Notes: a model not told the origin generated them from the letters alone. DNA of 64,000 nucleotides from Pseudidiomarina aestuarii (GCA_003030745.1 PYVG01000001.1:1-64000), one strand, 5' to 3'. Shown: positions 25,709 through 39,492, counted from the first letter of the stretch. Made by a program: numbers and translations.

Positions 25709-25984
25709 ATGGCTCGCGTAACTGTTGAAGAAGCTGTCGACCGTGTTGGCAACCGTTTTGATTTAGTCTTGGTCGCGTCACGTCGTGCCCGTCAGCTAGC
25801 CACCCAAGGCAAAGATGCTTTGGTGCCGTGGAAGCATAACGAGAAAGCGACTGTTGTTGCTTTACGTGAAATTGAAGAAGGCAAAATTGACGCGAAACGT
25901 CTAGATGCCGATGAGCGCCGTGAAATGGCACAACAAGACGCTGATGAATTAGCAGCGGTTGATGCACTGCGTGGTATTGAGTAA
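25709..25984 (+). CDS. rpoZ: RNA polymerase omega subunit
   Basis: A 91-residue protein, exactly the length of E. coli omega, opening [20 protein letters not shown] with the conserved ASRRARQL helix that clamps the beta' C-terminus. Omega aids RNA polymerase assembly and forms part of one ppGpp site. The start ATG has a GGAG-type ribosome-binding site (CTGGAGTAAGTA). spoT begins five bases after its stop codon. Confidence 0.98.
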   Translation: MARVTVEEAVDRVGNRFDLVLVASRRARQLATQGKDALVPWKHNEKATVVALREIEEGKIDAKRLDADERREMAQQDADELAAVDALRGIE

Positions 25985-25989
25985 CTCGG

Positions 25990-28107
25990 GTGTATTTGTT
26001 TGAAGGCCTCCGACAGCAACTTACGGACTACCTTCCACCTCATCAGGTAGAGCAAATTGCTGCGGCCTTCAAATTGGCCGCAGTGGCTCACAGCAAGCAA
26101 AAACGCCAGTCTGGCGAACCCTACATTACCCATCCTGTTGCTGTTGCCGGACTTTTGGCAGATATGCGGCTGGATCATGAAACTATCATGTCGGCCCTGC
26201 TGCATGATGTCATTGAAGATACCGAATTCACCCAAGAAGATTTAGCCGAACAATTTGGCGCGACTGTCGCTGAGTTGGTGGAAGGCGTGTCGAAGCTCGA
26301 TAAGTTACAGTTTCATTCCAAAGAAGAACTGCAAACCGAAAACTATCGCAAAATGATTATGGCGATGGTGCATGACATTCGGGTCATCCTAATCAAGCTC
26401 GCAGACCGCACGCACAACATGCGGACTATCGGTAATTTGCGCCCAGACAAACGGCGCCGCATTGCGCGTGAAACGTTAGAAATTTACGCTCCACTTGCTC
26501 ATCGCTTGGGTATTCACGACATTAAGAATGAACTGGAGCTGCTCGGCTTCCACGCGCTGTATCCATGGCGTGCGCGCTTGTTGGAATCGCAGGTTAAAAA
26601 GGCCCGCGGCAACCGCCGAGAGCTGGTCGAACGCGTTCAACAAGAAATTGAAAAACGCCTGCAAGAAGTGTCGATTCAAGCGCGTGTGATTGGTCGAGAA
26701 AAGCACCTCTACAGCATCTATAAAAAAATGCTGCATAAAGAGTTACAGTTCGAAGAAGTCATGGATATCTATGCCTTCCGAGTGATCGTCGACGAGGTCG
26801 ATACCTGCTACCGCGTGCTGGGTGCGCTGCACAATTTGTACAAACCCATTGAGACTCGTTTCAAAGACTACATTGCCATTCCCAAGTCGAATGGTTACCA
26901 GTCGTTGCACACCAGTTTGAAAGGCCCTCATGGTATTCCAGTGGAAGTGCAGATTCGTACGGAAGAAATGAATTTGATGGCTGATCGTGGTGTTGCCGCG
27001 CATTGGCTGTATAAAACCGAAGAAAGTTCAGGCACCACAGCGCAAGTGCGCGCACGCCGTTGGATGCAAAGTTTGCTGGAATTACAGCAAAGCACCGGGA
27101 ACGCATTCGAGTTCATTGAGAACGTTAAGTCCGAACTATTCCCAGAAGAAATTTATGTCTTTACGCCGGAAGGGCGCATTATTGAGCTGCCACAAGGCGC
27201 TACCCCGGTTGATTTTGCCTACGCGGTGCATACCGATATTGGTAACACCTGCATTGGTGCGCGCGTCAATAACCGCGTATTTTCGCTCAGTAAGCCGCTA
27301 GAAACTGGGCAAACGGTTGAGATTAAAACAGCACCCGGATCACGCCCGAATATTGCTTGGTTGAACTTTGCGGTAACGGGTAAAGCGCGGGCGAAAATTC
27401 GACAGTATTTGAAAGGCCAAGAAACTCTTGAAGCTGAGCACTTAGGTGAACGTCTCTTGCGTGCCGCGTTGGGTTCAACGAACTTTGACGAAATTCCAGA
27501 GAAGGAATTCAAGCGCGTTATCAAAGAAACCAAAGTGGAATCACGCGAGGCATTGCTGCGAGAAATTGGTCTGGGCAATATGATGTCGATTGCCATCGCG
27601 AAGCGTTTGATGGGTCAGTTATCCCAATTGAAGGATGACGCCGCGACCACCACAACGAATCATAAAACGCTGGCGATTAAAGGTGCGGAAGGCCTACTCG
27701 TGAGCTTCGCGAAATGCTGCCGACCAATTCCGGGCGACGACATTATTGCGCACGTTAGCCCCGGCAAAGGACTAGTGATTCACCGCCGTGAATGCAAAAA
27801 CGTGCGTGGGCACGAAGATGAGCCTGGCCGTTACTTCCCCGTGCAGTGGGATAACAAACCAGAAGCCGAATTTATTACCGAAGTGCGCGTAGAAATTGTC
27901 AATCACCAAGGCGCACTGGCTAAACTGACGTCTGCTATTTCAGCAACAGGCTGTAATATTCATGGCCTGAAAACTGAAGAAGTCGATGCCAATATTTACT
28001 ATATCGATGTTGCTCTGACGGTCCACGATCGGAAGCAACTCGCAGACGTGATCCGCTACATTCGGAAAATGCCGGATGTTCAGCGCGTGTCTCGCCTGCG
28101 CAAGTAA
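25990..28107 (+). CDS. spoT: Bifunctional (p)ppGpp synthetase/hydrolase SpoT
   Basis: A 705-residue protein, close to E. coli SpoT (702). Order: HD hydrolase domain with H72-D73 (LLHDVIEDT) and DRTHNMRT; synthetase domain (about 200-340) with YRVLGALHNLYKP and GYQSLHTSL; TGS domain near 390-450 (VFTPEGRIIELPQGATPVDFA); a helical/zinc-finger region with CCRPIPGDDI; and a C-terminal ACT domain (from about 625). The intact HD motif implies hydrolase activity. The start is GTG 25990, as is common for spoT. In E. coli trmH and recG follow; here ridA follows instead. Confidence 0.97.
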   Translation: MYLFEGLRQQLTDYLPPHQVEQIAAAFKLAAVAHSKQKRQSGEPYITHPVAVAGLLADMRLDHETIMSALLHDVIEDTEFTQEDLAEQFGATVAELVEGVSKLDKLQFHSKEELQTENYRKMIMAMVHDIRVILIKLADRTHNMRTIGNLRPDKRRRIARETLEIYAPLAHRLGIHDIKNELELLGFHALYPWRARLLESQVKKARGNRRELVERVQQEIEKRLQEVSIQARVIGREKHLYSIYKKMLHKELQFEEVMDIYAFRVIVDEVDTCYRVLGALHNLYKPIETRFKDYIAIPKSNGYQSLHTSLKGPHGIPVEVQIRTEEMNLMADRGVAAHWLYKTEESSGTTAQVRARRWMQSLLELQQSTGNAFEFIENVKSELFPEEIYVFTPEGRIIELPQGATPVDFAYAVHTDIGNTCIGARVNNRVFSLSKPLETGQTVEIKTAPGSRPNIAWLNFAVTGKARAKIRQYLKGQETLEAEHLGERLLRAALGSTNFDEIPEKEFKRVIKETKVESREALLREIGLGNMMSIAIAKRLMGQLSQLKDDAATTTTNHKTLAIKGAEGLLVSFAKCCRPIPGDDIIAHVSPGKGLVIHRRECKNVRGHEDEPGRYFPVQWDNKPEAEFITEVRVEIVNHQGALAKLTSAISATGCNIHGLKTEEVDANIYYIDVALTVHDRKQLADVIRYIRKMPDVQRVSRLRK

Positions 28108-28122
28108 GCTGAGGAACTCATC

Positions 28123-28515
28123 ATGTCTAAAGTGATTATCAACACTGAAAATGCGCCAGCCGCAATTGGTACGTATTCGCAAGCCGTTAAAATTGGTACC
28201 ACCGTGTATTTGTCAGGACAAATTCCGCTGGTTCCAGAAACCATGCAATTTATCAGTGACGATTTCCGTGCGCAGGCCACGCAGGTGTTCAAAAACTTGA
28301 AGGCGGTCTGTGAGGCTGCCGGTGGCGAGCTGCAAGATATGGTGAAAGTGCAAATCTATTTGATTGACCTAGGTCAATTTGCAGTCGTCAATGAAGTGAT
28401 GGCTGAGTTTTTCGAAGTGCCTTATCCCGCTCGAGCGGCCATCGAAGTCAAAGGGTTGCCGAAGGGCGCCCAAATTGAAATCGATGGCGTTATGGAGCTT
28501 CCCAGCACCAATTAG
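28123..28515 (+). CDS. ridA: RidA family enamine/imine deaminase
   Basis: A 130-residue RidA protein (E. coli 128), which hydrolyses reactive 2-aminoacrylate-type enamines made by PLP dehydratases. Signature features are [20 protein letters not shown] and the catalytic Arg in [21 protein letters not shown]. The start follows TGAGGAACTCATC, 15 bases after spoT, so it is probably the operon's last gene. Its stop overlaps that of the convergent transporter by four bases. Confidence 0.95.
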   Translation: MSKVIINTENAPAAIGTYSQAVKIGTTVYLSGQIPLVPETMQFISDDFRAQATQVFKNLKAVCEAAGGELQDMVKVQIYLIDLGQFAVVNEVMAEFFEVPYPARAAIEVKGLPKGAQIEIDGVMELPSTN

Positions 28516-29846
28516 GCGCTGGTCGTGACTGGCGTGCGGCTCTCTAGTGGCTTGCGCCAGATAATCATCGCAATAGATACCCCTGCCAGAATAAAGCAGT
28601 AGCCGGTATGTAAGCTGACTTGTAAGGGCGATAGTCCAAAACTAGCGCCCATCAACAGAGCTTGAGCACCATACGGCAACGCACCTTGGACCACGCACGC
28701 AAAGATATCGAGTAAGCTCGCACTTTGGCGTGGTGCCAAATCACCATCTTCCGCGAGTTTTTTGCTGACCTCACCTGATAACAAAATAGTGACCGTGTTA
28801 TTCGCAACCGCAAAGTTGGTGAGTCCGGTCATCCCAGCAATACCGAATGCAGCGCGTTGCTGCTTGTGCTTAAACAGCGCGCTAGTCACTTTCGCCACCG
28901 TCCCTGCAAGGAACGCGAGACCGCCTTGCTGACGAATCAACGCGGAGAGTCCGCCAATCAGAAGCGATAGCAAGAAGATTTCCTGCATGCTGGTGAAGCC
29001 TTCGTAGATGTCTTTGCTGAAGGCGACCCATTCGTAGCCGACGGCGACCATACCAAATGCACCCGCCAAAATGATACCTATGGTCAGTACCGCAAAGACA
29101 TTCAGTCCCATCACCGCCAGTGCAATGATGAGGAAGTAGGGCAAGCTGAGCCAATAGTTTGCATCGGGTGCTTCGGGTGGCACGCTGCCGGTGTCGTAGG
29201 TGCTGAGCCAAAGAATCGTCAGTACTGCTGCGGGCAATGCAATTTTCAAATTGGCTTTGAATTTATCACGCATCTCGCAACCTTGCGTACGCGTTGCAGC
29301 AATGGTGGTGTCGGAAATGATAGACAAGTTGTCACCGAACATCGCGCCGCTGACCAGCACCCCAGCCATGAGCGCGAGGTCAATATTGGCGGCTTGCGCT
29401 AACCCAAGTGCAACTGGGGCTAATGCGGCTAAGGTGCCCATGGACGTACCCATTGCCGTGGCTACTACCGCAGCAATAATGAAGAGTCCGGGTAATAAGA
29501 AGCTTGCTGGAATGACCTGTAATCCTAAGGCGACCATGGCGTCTACACCACCGGTTGCCGCAGCGACCGTTGAGAATGCGCCCGCTAATAAATAAATCAG
29601 GCACATGGTGACAATGTTGCGCTCACCAACACCAGCCACAAACGTATTGATGCGCTCCTCGAAAGCCTCTTTGCTTAGCAGCACGCCAAGAATGATAGCC
29701 GGTAGAATCGCAACTGGACTCGCTAATTGATAGAACGCATAGTCAACGCCACTAAGTTGAAAATAGATTCCGGTACCGAGGAATAGGGTAAGAAAGAGAC
29801 CAAGTGGCAAAAGAGCCTTGGCACTAGCGCGAGCGGGCTGTGTCAT
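28512..29846 (-). CDS. NhaC-family transporter, probable methionine permease (MetT-like)
   Basis: A 444-residue membrane protein with about 12 hydrophobic segments, of the NhaC sodium/proton antiporter superfamily ([22 protein letters not shown] and [21 protein letters not shown] motifs). MetJ-box-controlled NhaC proteins in gammaproteobacteria have been proposed as methionine transporters, MetT, by regulon analysis. Here three Met boxes lie 34-57 bp upstream, which supports methionine uptake over sodium exchange (inference). Its end overlaps ridA by four bases; it is divergent from the GNAT-nitrilase gene. Confidence 0.85.
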   Translation of the reverse strand: MTQPARASAKALLPLGLFLTLFLGTGIYFQLSGVDYAFYQLASPVAILPAIILGVLLSKEAFEERINTFVAGVGERNIVTMCLIYLLAGAFSTVAAATGGVDAMVALGLQVIPASFLLPGLFIIAAVVATAMGTSMGTLAALAPVALGLAQAANIDLALMAGVLVSGAMFGDNLSIISDTTIAATRTQGCEMRDKFKANLKIALPAAVLTILWLSTYDTGSVPPEAPDANYWLSLPYFLIIALAVMGLNVFAVLTIGIILAGAFGMVAVGYEWVAFSKDIYEGFTSMQEIFLLSLLIGGLSALIRQQGGLAFLAGTVAKVTSALFKHKQQRAAFGIAGMTGLTNFAVANNTVTILLSGEVSKKLAEDGDLAPRQSASLLDIFACVVQGALPYGAQALLMGASFGLSPLQVSLHTGYCFILAGVSIAMIIWRKPLESRTPVTTSA

Positions 29847-29879
29847 AAAAGATCCTGTGCAATGAGCTTGTTATTATTT

Positions 29880-29903
29880 AGACGTCCAGAAGTTTATATG
29901 TCT
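29880..29903 (-). promoter_or_regulatory. Three Met boxes upstream of the MetT-like gene
   Basis: On the minus strand three tandem 8-bp boxes read AGACATAT, AAACTTCT and GGACGTCT, matching AGACGTCT at most positions. They overlap a likely -10 (TATAAA on the minus strand, 29893-29898), so MetJ binding should block initiation. Confidence 0.78.
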
Positions 29904-29944
29904 TAATTTGGCGATGCAAACAAAATTCACCAATTGCAGCGCGG

Positions 29945-29972
29945 TTGCCTTTCCATACAAGTACGTCATACT
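29945..29972 (+). promoter_or_regulatory. Candidate promoter of the GNAT-nitrilase gene
   Basis: TTGCCT (29945-29950), 16 bp, then CATACT (29967-29972). It lies 41 bp before the chosen ATG and makes upstream in-frame starts at 29945 unlikely. It is 42 bp from the Met boxes of the divergent transporter. Confidence 0.45.
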
Positions 29973-30013
29973 TTATCGCACAGATGACCGCTGAAATCGA
30001 ATTAAGGAAAACT

Positions 30014-31537
30014 ATGAGCCCTGATGATCTCCACTTGCAGTTGCGCAATTTGCGCCGTGATGATTATGAACAACTGAAATGTTTGATGGATCGAGTGTAT
30101 CCAGATATTGGTGGTGCTTGGGGCGAACACACCATTTTAAAGCTGATCAAAGAATTCCCAGAGGGTCAGATTTGTCTTGAGGACGGCGGCAAGATTGTCG
30201 GTGTCGCGCTGACCATGAAGGTGAAGTACGCACGGTTCTCGAACCCGCACACCTATGAAGACTTGATGGACGCACGCGAAAATATCCTGAATGACCGCAA
30301 AGGTGATGCGCTCTATGGTTTGGATGTACTGATTGACCCAGATTATCGCGGTTACCGGTTAGGTCGACGGTTGTATGACGCTCGCAAAGAGCTGTGCCGA
30401 CAGCTGAATTTGAAAGCCATTTTGGCGGGCGGACGAATCGTCAACTTCCATAAATATGCGGAAGAGCTGACACCGGGCCAATACATTGAGCAGGTTCACC
30501 GTCGTGAAATCTATGATCCGATTTTAACGTTCCAACTTGCGAACGACTTCACAGTAAAACGACTCCTTGGTAAGTATTTACCCGAGGACAAGCGCTCGGC
30601 AGGTTTCGCTACGCTGCTGGAGTGGGATAACTTCCTTTACGAACCATCGGACAATATTCTCGGTAGTCGTATCCGCAATGTTCGAGTGGGCGCTGTGCAA
30701 TGGCAAATGCGTGAGGTGGACTCGGTTGAAGAAATGCTCCGTCAGGTGGAGTACTTTGTGGATGCCATTTCCAGTTATCAAAGTGACTTTGCCATTTTCC
30801 CGGAATTCTTTAATGCACCGCTCATGGGGTTAACGGACCAGAGTCAGCAAAAGGATGCTATACGTTTCCTAGCAGGCTACACCGAGCGTTTCAAACGAGA
30901 AATGTCGAATATGGCGGTCAGTTACAACGTCAACATCATCACCGGTTCAATGCCGCTGGACGAAGACGACACCATTTTTAACGTGACCTATTTATGTCGC
31001 CGTGATGGTACCGTTGAAGAACAACGGAAGATTCATGTCACGCCGCATGAGAAGCGCGACTGGGTTATTGAGGGTGGTAATGAGGTTCGGGTGTTCGACA
31101 CCGATGCCGGTAAAGTAGGCATGCTGATTTGCTACGATGTTGAGTTCCCAGAGCTCGGTCGTCTAATGGCCAACGAAGGCTTAGAGATACTATTCGTGCC
31201 ATTTTGGACCGACACGCGCAATGCCTATTTACGCGTTCGCCATTGTGCACAAGCGCGGGCAGTCGAGAATGAATGCTATGTGGTTATTTGCGGCAGTGTC
31301 GGTAACTTGCCGCAAGTGGAAAGTTTGGATGTGCAGTATGCGCAGTCAGCTGTTTTCTCGCCGTCAGACTTTGCGTTTCCTTATGACGCAACGATGGCTG
31401 AGACCACACCCAATACAGAACAACTGATTTTCTCCGATCTGAACTTAGATGAATTGCGTTATTTACATCATGAAGGCTCGGTGACGAATCTCAAAGATCG
31501 CCGAACCGACCTGTACGAGGTCACCCGAAAATACTAG
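30014..31537 (+). CDS. GNAT acetyltransferase fused to carbon-nitrogen hydrolase
   Basis: A 507-residue two-domain protein. Residues about 5-215 are a GNAT fold (LRNLRRDDYEQLK start; acetyl-CoA loop DPDYRGYRLGRRLYDARKE). Residues about 225-505 are a nitrilase-superfamily hydrolase with the triad Glu in FPEFFNAP, Lys in EQRKIHVTPHE and Cys373 in LICYDVEFPE. This fusion is a known but uncharacterised family; it could acylate an amine and cleave an amide of the same compound class. ATG 30014 follows TTAAGGAAAACT; the in-frame starts at 29945 and 29984 lack such a site. It is divergent from the MetT-like gene. Confidence 0.88.
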   Translation: MSPDDLHLQLRNLRRDDYEQLKCLMDRVYPDIGGAWGEHTILKLIKEFPEGQICLEDGGKIVGVALTMKVKYARFSNPHTYEDLMDARENILNDRKGDALYGLDVLIDPDYRGYRLGRRLYDARKELCRQLNLKAILAGGRIVNFHKYAEELTPGQYIEQVHRREIYDPILTFQLANDFTVKRLLGKYLPEDKRSAGFATLLEWDNFLYEPSDNILGSRIRNVRVGAVQWQMREVDSVEEMLRQVEYFVDAISSYQSDFAIFPEFFNAPLMGLTDQSQQKDAIRFLAGYTERFKREMSNMAVSYNVNIITGSMPLDEDDTIFNVTYLCRRDGTVEEQRKIHVTPHEKRDWVIEGGNEVRVFDTDAGKVGMLICYDVEFPELGRLMANEGLEILFVPFWTDTRNAYLRVRHCAQARAVENECYVVICGSVGNLPQVESLDVQYAQSAVFSPSDFAFPYDATMAETTPNTEQLIFSDLNLDELRYLHHEGSVTNLKDRRTDLYEVTRKY

Positions 31538-31543
31538 TAAGAG

Positions 31544-31639
31544 ATGGTGAATAGTAAACAGTGAACAGAGTGAACATGAGCGAGAGGTGAGGTGTCGAGC
31601 TGTTTTGGCATTTCAGTTCACTGTTACCTGTTCACTATT
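31544..31639. repeat. Dispersed inverted-repeat element, copy 2
   Basis: A left arm (31544-31568) with GGTGAATAGTAAACAGTGAA-type iterations and a right arm (31614-31639) with CAGTTCACTGTTACCTGTTC-type iterations are near reverse complements, about 45 bp apart. The arm words are those of copy 1 at 1176-1287, but the middle differs. It starts just after the GNAT-nitrilase stop and ends 30 bases before the acyl-CoA ligase start. Confidence 0.68.
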
Positions 31640-31668
31640 TTCTGCAGACAGAACAACGAGGATGAAGC

Positions 31669-33315
31669 ATGCCGGTAAAAACAATTAAACCAACAGCGGA
31701 TGCCCACCAGTATCCATTGCTGATCAAGCAGCTCCTATTATCCAGCCAGCGTTATGCCGGTTCCAACGAGATTGTTGGTGGTAATAATGGCAAGCGTTAC
31801 AGTTACGCTGAGTTTTATGAGCGTGTACAACGTTTGGCGAATGTCTTAACTGAAGCGGGCGTCAAACAAGGCGATACGGTTGCAGTTTTAGACTGGGATA
31901 ACCCGCGTTATCTGGAGTGTTTCTTCGCAGTGCCGATGATTGGTGCGATTTTGCACACCGTCAACGTGCGTTTAGCACCGGACCAAATTGTTTATACCAT
32001 GAACCATGCAGTGGACGATCTCGTCCTGGTACATGATGATTTCTTACCCTTGATTGACAAGGTGAAGGGTGAACTGAAAACAGTCAAAGGCTATATCCAT
32101 TGCACCGATGCGGCTGAAGCCCCAGAGGCTCCGTTTGAGGTTATAGGTGAGTACGAAGCGCTTCTCAGCAAAGCATTACCCGAATTTGATTTCCCAGATT
32201 TTGATGAAAATGCCATTGCCACCACGTTCTACACCACGGGCACGACTGGTAATCCGAAAGGCGTGTTTTTCTCACATCGGCAGTTAGTCCTGCATACCAT
32301 GGCACTGGCGGCGACCACCTCCATGAACGATTCGATGCAGTTATTGCAAGCATCGAGTGTGTATATGCCGATTACCCCGATGTTCCACGTGCACGCGTGG
32401 GGCGTCCCTTATGTCGCCACCATGATGGGTTTGAAGCAGGTGTATCCTGGACGTTATGACCCACCACAATTATTGAAGTTGTTTGTAACCGAGAAAGTCA
32501 CCTTCTCCCATTGCGTACCCACTATCTTACAAATGGTATTAAGTAGTGAGAAAGCCAAAGCCATCGACTTCAGTGGTTGGCAGGTATTGTTGGGCGGCAG
32601 TGCACTCACGGAGGGCTTGGCGAAAGCAGCTCTTGAGCGTGGTATCCAAGTCTATACTGGTTACGGCATGTCGGAAACTTGTCCATTGTTGAGTACCACT
32701 TGGTTACCTCTGGAGTCCGCCGACTTGTCGCTCGAAGAACACGTTCGTATCCGCACCAAAGCGGGCAAGCCAGTACCTTTTGTCGATATGCGAATTATTG
32801 ACAGCAAGGGTCGTTTCCTGCCCCACAATGGCGAGGATATGGGCGAAGTGGTCGTGCGCACACCATGGTTGACCCAAGGTTATTTGAACGAGCCAGAGAA
32901 AGGCGCAGAGCTGTGGGAAAATGGCTGGTTACACACCGGTGATGTAGGTTCGATTGATAGTGGTTACACACTGCAAATCAAAGACCGCATCAAAGACGTG
33001 ATTAAAACTGGTGGTGAGTGGGTGTCGTCACTCGATATTGAAAATCTGATCTCACAACATCCAGATATTGAGCTTGCCGCTGTCGTGGGCTTGCCTGATG
33101 ACGAGTGGGGCGAGCGGCCACACGCCATGCTGACCGTAAAAGGTGGCGCACAACTTGATCAAGAGGCGGTGGCGAAGCATTTACAGCCATTTATTGATGA
33201 AGGCGTGATTGAAAAATGGGCCATACCTGACACGGTCAGTGTGGTCGATGATTTACCACGCACCAGTGTCGGCAAAATTGACAAAAAGGTCATTCGCCAA
33301 CAACTGCAGAAGTAA
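31669..33315 (+). CDS. Medium/long-chain fatty acid-CoA ligase
   Basis: A 548-residue ANL-superfamily ligase: a P-loop-like phosphate motif TTGTTGNPKGVFFSH, adenine motif GYGMSETCPLLS, ribose aspartate in HTGDVGSID, hinge KDRIKDVIKTGGEWVSS and catalytic lysine near the C-terminus in TSVGKIDKK. It activates carboxylic acids to acyl-AMP and then acyl-CoA; the pattern is that of AlkK/FadD-like acyl-CoA synthetases. The start ATG follows AACGAGGATGAAGC, just past the dispersed repeat. It stands alone and is followed by a pair of palindromes. Confidence 0.9.
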   Translation: MPVKTIKPTADAHQYPLLIKQLLLSSQRYAGSNEIVGGNNGKRYSYAEFYERVQRLANVLTEAGVKQGDTVAVLDWDNPRYLECFFAVPMIGAILHTVNVRLAPDQIVYTMNHAVDDLVLVHDDFLPLIDKVKGELKTVKGYIHCTDAAEAPEAPFEVIGEYEALLSKALPEFDFPDFDENAIATTFYTTGTTGNPKGVFFSHRQLVLHTMALAATTSMNDSMQLLQASSVYMPITPMFHVHAWGVPYVATMMGLKQVYPGRYDPPQLLKLFVTEKVTFSHCVPTILQMVLSSEKAKAIDFSGWQVLLGGSALTEGLAKAALERGIQVYTGYGMSETCPLLSTTWLPLESADLSLEEHVRIRTKAGKPVPFVDMRIIDSKGRFLPHNGEDMGEVVVRTPWLTQGYLNEPEKGAELWENGWLHTGDVGSIDSGYTLQIKDRIKDVIKTGGEWVSSLDIENLISQHPDIELAAVVGLPDDEWGERPHAMLTVKGGAQLDQEAVAKHLQPFIDEGVIEKWAIPDTVSVVDDLPRTSVGKIDKKVIRQQLQK

Positions 33316-33339
33316 TTACTTGAATAAATGTTGATTTGT

Positions 33340-33406
33340 TGAGCGAGCGTTCACCAGCTTTAGTTGAGCACGAGAAGCTATTTCTGTTAACCTGAACGCT
33401 CGCTCA
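33340..33406. promoter_or_regulatory. Two 14-bp palindromic sites in inverted order before the metal-efflux genes
   Basis: TGAGCGAGCGTTCA (33340-33353) and its exact complement TGAACGCTCGCTCA (33393-33406) flank 39 bp. Each site is itself near-palindromic (TGA-R-CG, two bases, CG-Y-TCA), typical of a TetR-family half-site pair, so these are better read as two operators than as a hairpin. A nested AGCTT/AAGCT pair lies inside. They end 24 bp before the His-rich gene. Confidence 0.6.
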
Positions 33407-33429
33407 GTGAGAAAACTTGAGAGTAGAAC

Positions 33430-33756
33430 GTGTCGAGACTAGTTTGGCCTATGATTGTCGTCATTTTACTGCACACCTTTTTTACGTGTGCGGTTGCGGC
33501 TGGGCATTCAACAGACGGAGAGCATACGTACGACTATTCTTTTCACGAGCATTCTCACAACGATACAAATGAAAACATCCTCGATAACATTGAGGGCTCT
33601 GATCACGAGCATAATTTTCATGCCCACGTTAGTTGTATCACTGGTTATTCAATCACGTTTCAGAATTCATATGGTCCCACACTCGCTATCGCTCATATCG
33701 ACACATCGTTCGTAAGTAAGACTAACCAACCACCGGTTCCCCCACCAAACGCATAA
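33430..33756 (+). CDS. Small His-rich exported protein heading the metal-efflux operon
   Basis: A 108-residue protein with a signal peptide (cleavage likely after CAVAA, residue 24) and a mature N-terminal half holding nine histidines and many Asp/Glu (FHEHSHND, SDHEHNFHAH), one Cys in HVSC, and a Pro-rich tail ending PPVPPPNA. Such peptides often precede CzcCBA-type operons and may bind divalent metal in the periplasm; no family name is recognised. The GTG start at 33430 has only a poor GAGAG upstream. It precedes the TolC-like gene by 56 bases on the same strand. Confidence 0.68.
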   Translation: MSRLVWPMIVVILLHTFFTCAVAAGHSTDGEHTYDYSFHEHSHNDTNENILDNIEGSDHEHNFHAHVSCITGYSITFQNSYGPTLAIAHIDTSFVSKTNQPPVPPPNA

Positions 33757-33812
33757 TCATCACCCTGAAGTAGTGTGCTGTAGGCACAATAAATTAATCA
33801 TGGAGATGAATC

Positions 33813-35056
33813 ATGAAATTATTGAATTTCGTGATTGCAGCGATGGTGTTCATTCAATTGACTCCCAGTGCTGTAATTGCAAGCGAACTCACTTTGCGTG
33901 AAGCCCTTCAAAGGTCAATCCAAAGTAGTCCGTCGTTACAAAAATATCCTTATCAACAGAGAATGGCTGAAGCGCAAAAATTACAAGCGTCGCTGCGACC
34001 TAATCCAACGGTTGGAGTGGAACTTGAGAACATTAATTTAAGTGGAGCCAATTCAGGAGTTGATGCTATACAAGCTACGTTGTCATTCAGTCAATTAGTT
34101 GAGCTGGGCGGAAAAAGAGAGCAACGATTGGCTTTCGCCTCAGCCCAAGAACGCCAGATTAATGCCGAGTTCCAATACACAAAAATCTCAGTACTTGCAG
34201 AAACGACTGAGCGCTTTTACAACGTTTTGCGGCTACAAGAAATTGCCACTTGGAATCAACTCCAACAGAAACGAATTGCTGATGCATTAGTAATTGCTGA
34301 GGATAGGATCAAGGCTGGTGTTGCACCCTCTTCCGAGTTGACGCGAATTCGTCTGCAACAAAGTCAATTAATTGCGGACTATGACGAAATTCGCGGTCAT
34401 CTAACCGAAGCTATCACGAAACTGAGCGCCATGTGGGCAACAGAACCTGACTTCGTTGAAGTTCAAGGTAAACTCCCTCAACGCATTCAATTACCCACCA
34501 AAGCGAAGGTCGACACGGCAGTGAACGAGGCGCCCGAATATCTGCGCTTGTTAGATTCAGAACGACTTTTAGCGGCCAAAGCGAGTGCAATAGAGTCAGC
34601 GTCGACTGCCGATCTTACGCTCGGATTTGGCGTTCGCTATAACAATGAGTTCGATGAATCAGGATTGGTCTTTCAAGCGTCGATGCCGCTTCAGCTCACG
34701 AATCCTAATTTAGGCGTAATTCAATCAAATAAGGCCGAACGTGAATTGATTTTGATGCAACAGCGTGTCGTCCGGGAGCAATTGCGAATGCAAGCTAGAG
34801 CTATTCATGCTCGTCTGCAAACGAACTACACATATCTAGAGGATATTCAGGAGCAGCTATTGCCGTTAGCACAACAGCTAAATCGTGAAACGAGAGCTGG
34901 ATACATGACAGGCATTCATAGTTTGCTTGTGGTGCTTGATGCGCAGCAAGAATTAGCACAACTGGAATATGAACAAATCACCCGTCGTCACGCCATGTAC
35001 CAAGATATTCTTGAACTTGAGCGAATGACTGGCCAAGTATTTTTGGAATCAGCGCT

Positions 35057-35060
<4 letters not shown>
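33813..35060 (+). CDS. czcC: TolC-family outer membrane factor (CzcC-like)
   Basis: A 415-residue outer membrane efflux protein with a signal peptide (ends near VIASEL) and two repeated OEP domains rich in long amphipathic helices. LREALQRSIQSSPSLQ and LRPNPTVGVELEN are typical openings, and GVAPSSELTRIRLQQSQL is the helix hairpin. It supplies the outer-membrane channel for a metal RND pump. Its stop overlaps the czcB-like start (ATGA), so translation is coupled. The specific ion is inferred from the pump. Confidence 0.88.
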
Positions 35061-39429
<4,369 letters not shown>

Positions 39430-39453
39430 GACGGAACTGATTAGGTAAAATAA

Positions 39454-39484
39454 AACCGCTCTAATTCAGAGCGGTTATATTTTT
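39454..39484. terminator. Terminator of the metal-efflux operon
   Basis: Nine-base stems AACCGCTCT (39454-39462) and AGAGCGGTT (39468-39476) with an AATTC loop, followed by ATATTTTT. The A-rich left flank makes it usable by the opposing M20 gene too, so it is likely bidirectional. Confidence 0.85.
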
Positions 39485-39492
39485 GAACTTTT

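Noticed and set aside
29945..30013. Upstream starts for the GNAT-nitrilase
   Set aside because: The -35 and -10 elements lie there, and only ATG 30014 has a good ribosome-binding site (AAGGA).
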